Of a stretch of DNA of 64,000 bases, positions 47,937 to 57,430 are shown piece by piece. This DNA is from Chiua virens (lineage: Eukaryota; Basidiomycota; Agaricomycetes; Boletales; Boletaceae). Both the position numbers and the translations under genes were made by a program. The notes under the pieces were generated by a model, which saw nothing but the letters and a program-made list of their open reading frames with translations, was not told the DNA's origin and searched no databases. Where the stretch lies: positions 2,418,001 to 2,482,000 of the forward strand of contig JAHNUO010000004.1 in assembly GCA_019787685.1 (NCBI GenBank), read 5' to 3'. Numbering within the stretch: the first letter of the stretch is position 1; every line of letters begins with the position of its first letter.

Positions 47937-50260
47937 ATGGCTCATCCTACCCGGGTCGTCCCTCCAGGGGGTTTCGTCCCTCCCGTCCTCTTCGGGCATG
48001 CTCCAGACCCCGCCGTGCAGCGCACGCGTGCGTTATATCCCTTCCTTTCCGCGTTCCTCCGCCCCGTCCATCCTACCGGCATCTCAGACGGGCCCTTTGC
48101 CACTCTGGTCCATCCTACCGGCATCCCAGACGGGCCCCTCGTCACATCACACCTCCATGTCATTTAATGCACGTGTGCGTTACAACGTCGTCTTTGGGAC
48201 GCTCTGGACCCTGTCGTGGAGTGCACGCATCCATTATAGTCCATGCTCTTGGCCTTCCTCTGCCTCTTCCATCCTACCGGCATCTCAGACGGGCCCTTTT
48301 CCACTCTGGTCCATCCTACCGGCATCTCAGATGGGCCTCTCGTCGCGTCACATCTCCATGTCATTTAATGCACGTGTGCGTTACAACGTCGCCTTTGGGA
48401 CGCTCTGGACCCTGTCGTGGAGTGCAGACATCCATTATAGTCCATACTCTTGGCCTTCCTCTGCCTTGTCCATCCTACCAGCATCTTAGATGGGCCCTTT
48501 TCTACTCTCGTCCATCCTACTGGCATCTCAGATGGGCCTCTCGTCGCATTACATCTCCATGTCATTTAATGCACGCGTGCGTTACAGTGTTCGTCTTTTG
48601 TGATGCTCTGGACCCTGTCATGGAGTGCAGGCATCCATTATAGTCTATACTCTTGGCCTTCCTCCGCCTCTTCCATCCTACCGGCATCTCAGATGGGCCC
48701 TTTGCCACTCTGGTCCATCCTACCGGCATCCCAGACGGGCCCCTGGTCGTGTCACACCTCCATGTCATTTAATGCACATGTGCGTTACAACGTCGTCTTT
48801 GGGACGCTCTGGACCCTGTCGTGGAGTGCAGGCATCCATTATAGTCCATACTCTCGGCCTTCCTCTGCCTTGTCCATCCTACCGGCATCTCAGACGGGCC
48901 CTTTTCTACTCTGGTCCATCCTACCGGCATCCCAGATGGGCCTCTCGTCGCGTCACATCTCCATGTCATTTAATGCACGCGTGCATTACAGTGTTCGTCT
49001 TTTGTGATGCTCTGGACCCTGTCATCGAGCGCAGGCATCCATTATATATATATAGTCCATACTCTTGGCCTTCTTCCTCCTCCACCTTGTCCATCCTACT
49101 ACTGGCATCTCAGACGGGCCCCTTGTCGCATTACATCTCTATGTCATTTAATGCACGTGTGCATTACAGCATTCATCTTTGAGACGCTCTGGACCCTGTC
49201 ATGGAGTGCAGGCATCCATTATATATAGTCTATACTCTTGGCCTTCCTCTACCTCGTCCATCCTACCGGCATCTCAGACAGGCCCCTTGTCACATTACAT
49301 CTCTATGTCATTTAATGCACGTGTGCATTACAGTGTTCATCTTTGAGATGCTCTGGACCCTGTCATGGAGTGCAGGCATCCATTATAGTCCATACTCTTG
49401 GCCTTCCTCCACCTCGTCCATCCTACCAGCATCTCAGAAGGGCTCTTTTTCACTCTCGTCCATCCTACTGGCATCTCAGACAGGCCCCTTATCGCATCAT
49501 GTCTCCATGTCATTTAATGCACGTGTGCATTATACAGCATTGTCTTTGGGATGCTCTGGACCCTGTTGTGGAGTGCAGGCATCCATCATAGTCCTTACTC
49601 TTGGCCTTCCTGCACCTTGTCCATCCTACCAGCATCTCAGATGGCCTCCTCGTCACATCACGTCTCCATGTTATTTAATGCATGTGTGCATTACAGCATT
49701 CATCTTTGGGATGCTCTGGACCCTGTCATCAAGCACAGACAGGCGTCCATTATATAGTCCATACTCTTGGCCTTCTTCCTCCACCTCTTCCATTCTACCA
49801 GCATCTCAGATGGGCCCTTTTCCACTCTGGTCCATCCTACCAGCATCTCAGATGGGCCCTTTTCCACTCTGGTCCATCCTACCGGCATCTCAGACAGGCC
49901 CCTCATCACATCATGTCTCCATGTCATTTAATGCACGTGTGTGTTACAGTGTTCATCTTTCGTGATGCTCTGGACTCTGTCGTTGAGCGCATGCATCCAT
50001 TTTGTAGTCCATACTCTTGGCCTTCCTGCACTTCATCCATCCTACCAGCATCTCAGATGGGCCTCTCGTTGTGTCACATCTCCATGTCATTTAATGCATG
50101 CATGCATTACATACAGCGTTTGTCTTTGGGATGCTCTGGACCCTGTCGTCGAGTGCAGGCATCCATCATATATAGTCCATACTCTTGGCCTTCCTTCACC
50201 TTGTCCATCCTACCGGCATCTCAGATGGGCCCCTCTTCGTGTCACATCTCCATGTCATGT
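47937..50260. repeat. Minisatellite array, unit about 200 bp
   Basis: About eleven tandem copies of a unit containing CATCCTACCGGCATCTCAGA, ATGTCATTTAATGCACGTG and GACGCTCTGGACCCTGTCGT. Copies begin TTTAATGCAC at about 48163, 48364, 48565, 48768 and 48969, giving units of 200-203 bp, then shorter units of 160-200 bp to the right. Several units are 201 bp, a multiple of three, which leaves frames open on both strands; these are not genes. Copies to the right carry more T for C and A for G changes. Confidence 0.85.
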
Positions 50261-51199
50261 ATGTAGTAGCGCACTTGTGCTTCCTTATTCTGCTTGCATG
50301 CCAGGTCAGCTCTTCTGGTCAACATCGTTTAGTGCACGTGTGCGTTATATATCTCCTTTCCCAAAGTCACCCTTTTGGACTGTCATGTATCCTGTTCGCA
50401 TGTCAGGTCAGCTCTTCTCATCGATGTCATTTAGTGCACGTGTTGTGCATTATAACTCTCTTCTCAAAGTCTCCTCTTTCATGCTGCTCTTTGTGGCTGT
50501 GATCAATGTTGTGCATGCTACCTACCCACATACACATGTCAGACGAGCCTTTTTGAACTGTAATGGATCCTACCCACATGTGAGATTGGCCTTTTTTGAA
50601 CCATAGTATATCCCTACCTTAGATTAGTTCTTTGGAACTGTGATGGATCGCAATGGCCTGCCAGTGAGGATACCATGTTGTTGGTCTTGGATGGATGTCA
50701 GATCAGCTCTTCCCATCAACATGATTTAGTGCACATGTGGATTATATCTCCCTTTCCAAAGTGTTCCCTTTGATGCTGCTCTTTGTAACTATGATTGATG
50801 TTGTGGATCCTACCAGCACATGACATTGGTGCCTTTGGAACTGTGATGGATGCTATGCACATGTAGGATGAGGTTTTTTGAACTGTGATACATGGTACCT
50901 GGATGTGAGATTGGCAGGTTTTGAATTATGTTGGATCTTACTGGGATGTGATGTGAGATGAGGGTTTTTGAACTATGATGAATTCTAACAGGCTTCAGAT
51001 GGGATGGATAAGATATAGTGCAGGTGTGGATTGTATGCTCTATGATGGTTGATGGTACTGTGGTGAGACTGATAAGACAGGTTTTCAGGACACACAGTAT
51101 GAAGAGATGACTGTTGTGAAAGTGAAGTTGAGTGAAGTTGGATTACATAAGCAGGTATTATTATTTGGGTGATTTACTAGTGTAGTTTGTGTAGTGAGT
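50261..51199. repeat. Degenerate repeat region right of the minisatellite
   Basis: CpG-poor sequence with loose repetition of phrases like GAACTGTGATGGAT and ACATGTGAGATTGGC at intervals of about 60-90 bp, including variant copies of TTTAGTGCACGTG from the main array. No gene. Confidence 0.5.
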
Positions 51200-51582
51200 A
51201 ACGAAGAGCGAGTAATAGAAATAAAGTAATATTCAGACTGAAGTTACACTGAAAGCAGCTACACTTTATATACTCAGAGAAAAGATAATGGTTAGTGAGG
51301 GAGTAAAGACATGAATAATATGGAGAAACTGAGAATGAGTAATTCTGAGTAAGACAGGAGATCTGGAAAGTACATAGGCGGAGGTAAGTTGGGTACTGAG
51401 AAAGCTGGAGCTGTGCTCATAAGCAAGAGACAGGTTATGTACTAAAAGGAAAGGGGAAAGATATATACGTAAGAAAAGTGCAGGGTGATGGAGTTGAATG
51501 GTGAGGGAGATGAAGGCAGAGTTATTGTGTCAGAGAATTGGAGTTATATCTGGAGGAACAGAGAATGGAGCAGTATATGACA
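51200..51582. mobile_element. Diverged, CpG-poor LTR relic
   Basis: Aligns by eye to the solo LTR at 46866-47420 over its last 380 bp: shared TAATATTCAGACT, TTTATATACTC, GGTTATGTACTA, GGAGTTATATC and the end TATATGACA. Most CpG positions of the other copy are TG or CA here, for example ATATCCGGAGG against ATATCTGGAGG. The left end is not clear. Confidence 0.65.
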
Positions 51583-51599
51583 GTGAGAGGCAACTGACA

Positions 51600-52135
51600 C
51601 TATGATTTGTTATACTTTGAGTACACTTTCTCCTGGACTTTGGCTATTGTTATGTGTGATGGACTCTGATAGGGCACTCTGTCCCTGTCGGGATTGGTTG
51701 TGAGTTGGGATGGCCATCCTTGCGCTTGCCATTGCTTCCAAAGGATGCTCAAAGGGCAATTGTCCCTGTTGCACCACCATGTTGACTTGCTCTCGATCCC
51801 TGTCCTGTTCCCGTTGTGGTCCCCATTCTGATTCTGATTCTGATTCCTGTTCTGGTTTCCGTCCCTGTTGTGTCCCCATTGTGGTTTCCATCCTTGTTGG
51901 GATTGCAGTGCCTGAAAGGATAGTAAAATGATAGGGAGAGTGTATAACAAAGTGTATGATGAAGTTGTAGGATAAAAGTGTAGGGAAAAGGGTAGCTAAG
52001 AGGATATGAAAGTGTATTGAAAGTGTAGGAAGAGTATATGGAGAAGTGTAGGAAAAAGGTATAAGAAATATTAGTGTTGATTGGGTGTTGATTGGTGTAG
52101 GTTAGGTGGTTTAGCAAACACTGTCTAGGATGAGT
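51600..52135 (-). other. Low-complexity minus-strand frame, unknown
   Basis: A minus-strand frame of about 110 codons (51950-51600) is rich in Asn, Gln, Arg, Asp and Gly (NRNQNQNQN-type repeats). A second open frame upstream is dominated by Ser, Tyr, Thr and Phe. A CTTTCAG sequence at about 51915 could be a 3' splice site. This might be a gag-like remnant, but there is no zinc knuckle and I assign no function. Confidence 0.3.
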
Positions 52136-52207
52136 GAAATGGGACAATAGGTGCGGATTACCAGTCCGGCACTTCCTATTTCGTTTGGTACTCATCAGGT
52201 CCCATTC
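52136..52207 (-). ncRNA. Type I hammerhead ribozyme (predicted)
   Basis: Read on the minus strand this 72-nt segment has every conserved hammerhead core position. Stem I is GAATGGGAC (52207-52199) pairing with GTCCCATTTC (52145-52136), eight Watson-Crick pairs plus one wobble. Then CTGATGA, a minimal stem II GT/AC closing the loop ACCAA, then GAA. Stem III is ATAGG/CCTAT continued by GTGC/GCAC after a two-base bulge and capped by a GGA/TCC hairpin. The cleavage triplet is ATT, with the cut between 52146 and 52145. Stem I is open-ended, so type I. Short stem II variants are typical of hammerheads in Penelope-like elements, and a Penelope-like RT on the same strand lies 1.2 kb upstream. Confidence 0.78.
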
Positions 52208-52740
52208 AATAGTATATATGATCAATAGACACTCACGACGTTTTAACGTTTGTGACGTGAGATTTGCGTATTTTTACGGTAAAGCTGATTCGTGGAGATA
52301 ACGATATGCGGGACGGACCTTAAAACCTAAAATTATCCAGCGGCCCGATCTATTTCCTGTACCCCTGACTGCGTTTTTAAGACCCGGTTCCTATTGGTAA
52401 GCGGTGACAGTTGCTTCCCGGCACGGAGGCCCGACGGAAACTTAGCGGAGATAAGATAAGCTCTAAAATGAAGTGAGCTTCCCGAAATATATGAAATATA
52501 ACCCGAAATAGTCTAATGTGTGACCAAAACCTTGTTTGACGTGTGAATACGTTACTCTGTGGGAAGATTCCCATGATCTGTCAAGCGTGAGAAAAAGATC
52601 ATGCCAAAAGAGTTGTCTAGACAATTTTGGGTGGCTTAGTCAGCCGGGGATTTCCGGTACCTGGCATGTGACTTCCGGGCCGGTTAGAGTACAGGTTAGA
52701 CGCGGGCCGTAGGCCCGCTAGGGGTTTACCTTATTGGTTA
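52208..52740. other. Non-coding spacer, CpG-rich
   Basis: No gene. From here to about 56.1 kb CpG becomes frequent again, unlike the sequence to the left. Probably non-coding part of the retroelement or an older neighbouring copy. Confidence 0.4.
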
Positions 52741-52862
52741 ACACAGTTAGAGTTAGGGTTAGCTGTAAATTTCATAATCAGCTTGCCGGTCATGCCTTTT
52801 CCGGACTGGAGTAGAGGACACTTACATTAGGTTAGTTAGGGTAAGTTAGTTAGGTTGGCTTA
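52741..52862 (+). repeat. Degenerate telomere-like repeats, G-rich on plus strand
   Basis: Two short blocks related to TTAGGG: AGTTAGAGTTAGGGTTAG near 52745-52765 and TTAGGTTAGTTAGGG followed by AGTTAGTTAGG near 52827-52857. They lie on the 3' side of the minus-strand reverse-transcriptase ORF. Too short and degenerate to be a functional telomere; read as an interstitial telomeric seed. Confidence 0.55.
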
Positions 52863-53360
52863 CTAGACTAAGGTGTAAGTAACTGCATGGTTTTTCAGTC
52901 TATTGCAGGCGTCTACTCACCGTAAAAATACGGGTTACTCATAAAATACGAGAATACTCAAGTCTCAAACAGACCAAGCTTAATCACATTTTGTACTAGC
53001 CCGACTTAGTCAGGGGGGAAGGACTACGAGAGCCGAAAATTCCTTACTTAGCCTTAGCCGCCGCTCGCGAACCTCCGTAGGGGTATGGCATCAGATCCGA
53101 AGAAGTGACACCATTCAGAGACGGTCGTGCACCGAAGTGACAAGGTACTAGCCGGCAGCGACGTGCCGGCATAGCTCCGGGGCAGAGAACTCCGAAGAGC
53201 GCCCCGAGGAATACGGTTTCGTTCCTATCCACAACAGCCCGTTAAAGCCATGTGGACGTTCCTGATGTAATCAATTGCTGCTTATTTTATTGACAACCTT
53301 ACCTCATGCCTCTGTCCTGGTGCCGCCAGCGGGATAAATGAGGGGGTGACTACGCCCCGA

Positions 53361-56097
53361 TCAGGATCTACCCATCACGGTTAAGTAATCGTCAGTATCT
53401 TCCCAAATAGGGGAGGGAGATCTACGTTGGACATTGATCGCTTCATTGCCAATACGTAACGGTCTATGCGAAACGGGATGAAATACGATATCAGCTTCTC
53501 CGACGTTAGGTAACTGTACCTCGGCGACGGATGGCGATCCGATAGGATCTACATCCATCGGAATAGGAAGCAGCTCGCGCTTCTCCGAGGAACGGATCTC
53601 TCCGTGAGCTAACATACTTTTCTTCCAAAGACTAGCTATATCTGCAAGATTAAACGTACGTTTACGTGACGTGATCATGCGTCGGTCTAGGCTACCGATG
53701 GCCCTGAGGTCCGGAACGAGCATCTCTGTGCCGTCTTGACGTTGAGCAAGGAACGAAGCGATCCCTGGGATTTTTACATCCGGCTCGTAAGCCGACAACG
53801 CCGGTTCAGGCGGGAATTCGATGTTGAATTGACCAAGTCTGGCTCTTTCTAGCCAGGTACTCGTGTAACCTAGAAGTATGTCGCCTAATTTATGAGTATT
53901 GAAATAACTCCATGCTGTATTGTAGACGGTTTTCAGAACGTATACACCCCGCGTGTCGCCCGATCGGATAGACAGCCGTTGTTCCCAACGAATACGTTTA
54001 TTCTGTTTAACCCAATTATCTACTAGCGCTCTCGGATAACCCCGGCGTACATAGAGAGCTACTAATGTCTCTATGCTGTTTTTGTAATGATCATAATTAC
54101 TGCAAAGGGAGGCGAGGCGGCTCATTTCACCGAGGAACGTACCTCTTTTTACGTCCAGGGGGTGAGCTGAGATCCATGGAATTCTTTCCTGATGGGATTT
54201 GGCTTTTCTGTACGGCATGTGCTCAAGTTTATTAGATATAGGATCTATGTACAGATGCATGTCCAAAAATGGTTGGTTACGACCAACTTCCCATGTTAGT
54301 TCACAATCATCGATGTGTACGGCTGCTTGCATAATGTCTAGAGCTTCTTCCTTATTGCTCGCGTAGACTATGCCAAGACAGTCATCGATATACCTTCCAT
54401 AAAAAGGTATTAATGGATTAAGTAATACACCATCGCGGAGTTCACAGTATGCCCCGTATAAATTAGCGAGGTCGGGGGAGTCTGCTACGCCCATGGCGAG
54501 TCCGTTTAATTGCTGGTAATATACACCATTAAATTGTGTTAAAAGCTCTGTATTACCTACTACCAACGCTTTAGATAAAAGGTTAAAGAAGGGGTCTGAC
54601 CAACCGCTTCGTCGTAATTTGCTTACAAATTCATTATCCGATGTGTCTAAATATTGATCGTACATCTCTGCTACGCGATCTAGGCACTTCCCCAAAGGAA
54701 TGTTCGGATAATAAGCTACGACGTCAGCCGTTACGATAAAGTAGCGGCGGGTAGTATCTAGTTTGAGCTTACTCAATTTTATCGCCAAGTCTTTAGTTCC
54801 GTGGATGATAGTTGGCGCCGCTTCAATTAGCGGTTTGAGAGTTTTAGAGCAAAACTTAGCGGCAGGGTTTTGAATTGCTGAGTGACAAGGAATTATAGGT
54901 CTAAATTTAACAGGATATTTATGGATCTTTGGGATTCCATAGAAGACCGGTATATGGTGCGCCGTGCCCGGCGTGGTAATTTGAGATTTTAAATACTCAT
55001 CTAGTGCACCTAATTCCTCAGAGAAGTGTGCCGCTTGTTGGGAAAGAAGTAGCATCTCATTGCATTTCGCGTCGAGAATACGCCGGCATTCAACCTCGTC
55101 GACGATGCGGTAGTCATTACGATTGGCTAATGCTGCTTCCGTATTATCTACGATCCAGGTACGCTGAGACACCGCTATGCCTAAATTTTTATCCGTGGGG
55201 GTAATAACATAATGTTGCTCGGATAAGTATTCTCGGAGACGCTTAATGTCGGGACTCAGCGTTTTATATGTAGTGTCCACGACTGGATCCTCTGGGATTT
55301 TGGCGATCGTATTGTAGACGAAGGCTCTTCCTCTGCGGATCGCGGTCTCCAAAAATAGCGGTAATGTGGGTGGGTCCTTCTTAGAAGAAGGTCTCACGTC
55401 ATAGTCAGGGTCGTAGAAGGAGTTCTTTCCTTCGATAGTGAACTTCATCCGCCATCGGAACCTTCTAACAAAGTCGGTCCATGCGTCGAGAATAAGCTGT
55501 TTGTCTCGAGGTTGGTGAAACATGTATTTCTGTCCAACCGATAAGTCATGTTCGAGTGATAAGGGAAGTGTGACACCAGGCCCCTTGTGTATATGTGATT
55601 GGAAGCTGGCGGCTTCAATGACGTCATATGGCGTATGACGGTGAATCACACGGATTGCCTGTGCTATTGGTACTTCGAGAATTACGTCTGGAAGTGTAGA
55701 GGGTTTTGGGTATACGTATGAACTCATGGATTGGCTCAAACATTCGTCACAAGTAATAATATAGTCCGAAAATGAATTGTACACCGTTATATGTGGACAT
55801 ATTGTCCGTACATGCTGTTCGTCATATCTACTAAGCACTAAAGAGAGGCCGCGGTTTGAAGCCCTTCGCGATCCGTTTTGCCTCGAGGTCCCTAAGGAAA
55901 CGGGCGCATGCCTCGTCGGATTTCTTATCCCCTCGTTTACGGTCGCGCTCCCTCTTCCGTTCAGCGTCGAGGTCCTTGACCAGTCGACTTGCCTTTCGCT
56001 GCTCCTTTTGCAGCTTTCTTCCCTCTGCCAGCAGCCGCCCAAAGGCCCCTGGAGGCGGCGGCCCGCGCTTTCTAATAATCTGATGGCAGATAGACAC
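53361..56097 (-). mobile_element. Penelope-like retroelement (Coprina-type) reverse transcriptase
   Basis: An 893-codon minus-strand frame (56042-53361) encodes a Penelope-like reverse transcriptase. In order: TDKNLG (about residue 283), GIPKIHK with FRPIIP (RT2), TADVVAYYPNIP with Asp440 (motif A), NGLAMGVADSPDLANLY (RT4), RYIDD at 550-554 with the catalytic Asp pair 553/554 (motif C), and FLDMHLY. No GIY-YIG endonuclease follows the RT; the C-terminal 250 residues match nothing I recognise. Endonuclease-lacking Penelope-like elements of basidiomycetes (Coprina) sit at telomeres. The first 70 codons are probably not coding: an overlapping frame (56097-55831) carries a basic coiled-coil-like protein, GRLLAEGRKLQKEQRKASR..., that ends where the RT frame becomes protein-like. 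No premature stop was seen after that, so it looks fairly young. Confidence 0.82.
55831..56097 (-). CDS. Small basic ORF upstream of and overlapping the RT frame
   Basis: 88 codons in a different frame from the RT, very rich in Lys, Arg, Glu and Asp, with a heptad-like pattern (LLAEGRKLQKEQRK, LVKDLDAERKRERDRKR, LRDLEAKRIAKG). It begins inside the first 165-bp repeat and ends at TAG 55831. The sequence looks like a nucleic-acid-binding ORF1, or the true N-terminal part of the RT polyprotein joined by a frameshift near CTCTTTAG. Neither can be settled here. Confidence 0.5.
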   Translation of the reverse strand: MSICHQIIRKRGPPPPGAFGRLLAEGRKLQKEQRKASRLVKDLDAERKRERDRKRGDKKSDEACARFLRDLEAKRIAKGFKPRPLFSA

Positions 56098-56566
56098 GCA
56101 TCTATCCCCCTGCGCGCATGCGCGCCATGCGCGTAGATGTGCGTCAGATTTTTTACAATCTGAAAATACTTCTAGCCACTACACCACTGCTAGCCATGCT
56201 AGTAAATCACATTGCAGTCTGGTTTGGTTAACGATCCTAATAATCTGATGGCAGATAGACACGCATCTATCCCCCTGCGCGCATGCGCGCCATGCGCGTA
56301 GATGCGCGTCAGATTTTTTACAATCTGAAAATACTTCTAGCCACTACACCACTGCTAGCCATGCTAGTAAATCACATTGCAGTCTGGTTTGGTTAACGAT
56401 CCTAATAATCTGATGGCAGATAGACACGCATCTATCCCCCTGCGCGCATGCGCGCCATGCGCGTAGATGCGCGTCAGATTTTTTACAATCTGAAAATACT
56501 TCTAGCCACTACACCACTGCTAGCCATGCTAGTAAATCACATTGCAGTCTGGTTTGGTTAACGATC
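56072..56566. repeat. Three tandem 165-bp repeats
   Basis: Near-identical units starting CTAATAATCTGATGGCAG at 56072, 56237 and 56402. Each contains a strong GC palindrome (CTGCGCGCATGCGCGC region with CGCATCTA/TAGATGCG arms), a T6 tract followed by ACAATCTG, and CTAGCCATGCTAG. Only one position (a T/C in the TAGATGYGCG arm) was seen to vary, so amplification is recent. They sit at the 5' end of the Penelope-like element. Confidence 0.88.
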
Positions 56567-56615
56567 CATAAGGATCTTGTTAGGCAGTTAGGCAGTTAGG
56601 TTGAGACAATATTGA

Positions 56616-56925
56616 GTGTGCGCGCCCATGGGAGTGTGCATGCCCATGTGAGTGTGCGCGCCCATGTGTGTGTGCGCGCCCATGTGTGTGTGCGCGCCCA
56701 TGTGAGTGTGCGCGCCCATGTGAGTGTGCGCGCCCATGTGTGTGTGCGCGCCCATGTGAGTGTGCGCGCCCATGTGTGTGTGCGCGCCCATGTGTGTGTG
56801 CGCGCCCATGTGAGTGTGCGTGCCCATGTGTGTGTGTGCGCCCATGTGAGTGTGCGCACCCATGTGAGTGTGCGCGCCCATGTGAGTGTGTGCACCCATG
56901 TGAGTGTCCACACACTGTCTGTGAC
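56616..56925. repeat. 18-bp minisatellite, alternating purine-pyrimidine
   Basis: About 17 copies of an 18-bp unit, TGTGCGCGCCCATGTGAG with TG variants at the end. Runs of GTGTGTGCGCGC alternate purine and pyrimidine and could adopt left-handed DNA. All six frames stay open over the array (for example AHTHMG repeats), which is an artefact of the repeat and not a gene. Confidence 0.88.
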
Positions 56926-56929
56926 TGTG

Positions 56930-57065
56930 GGGATACATAGGGTAGGGATGCATGGGGTAGCACAGGGTGTTATGGGGTCACATGTGGTCAGCATGGGGCA
57001 GCATGGGGTAGTAGGAAGTAGCATGGGGTAGTGTGGGGTTGCATGGGGTAGTATTGGGTACATAA
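56930..57065. repeat. GGGGTAGCAT-type G-rich repeats
   Basis: Irregular repeats of GCATGGGGTAG/GCATGGGGCA, about ten copies, G-rich on the plus strand. They are the reverse complement of the CCCCATGCTA satellite at 63366-64000, so the helicase gene is flanked by inverted satellites. Confidence 0.7.
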
Positions 57066-57430
57066 GGCCTTTGTACTGTCCATACACTGTCTACAAAGAC
57101 TATCTATGGGTATTGGGTTCAGTTCACACCACCCTTGCTCTCATAAGTATCCTTTGATGCTATTTCACTCTTGGAATTCAGTACCATGAAGTGCAAGCTA
57201 TGAGCCTTATTAGACAGTACAATCTAATTTGATTTGATGTAAGGATTAGGTTTGTTGTGTCAGGATTACATAATTATAATTTTATATATAGTATTACATC
57301 ATCATTGCATATTTGTCATATAGATTATGTCATCATATTTCATACAAGAACAAGATGACTCATCAATGTTGAACCTTTCTTGACATCACACCATCATCAC
57401 CTCATTACATCCATTCTCTTCTTTTACACT
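57066..57430. promoter_or_regulatory. Upstream region of the helicase gene
   Basis: AT-rich spacer (57230-57340 especially) with no gene; likely the promoter region of the helicase-type gene. CpG-poor. Confidence 0.35.

Noticed and set aside
47937..50606. Many frames of 60-254 codons on both strands
   Set aside because: Artefacts of 201-bp repeat units (a multiple of three) without stops; no codon or domain evidence.
56580..57087. Several long overlapping frames with HTHMGA-, VSVRAH- and TWAR-type repeats
   Set aside because: They are produced by the 18-bp minisatellite, which is open in nearly every frame; composition follows the repeat, not a protein.
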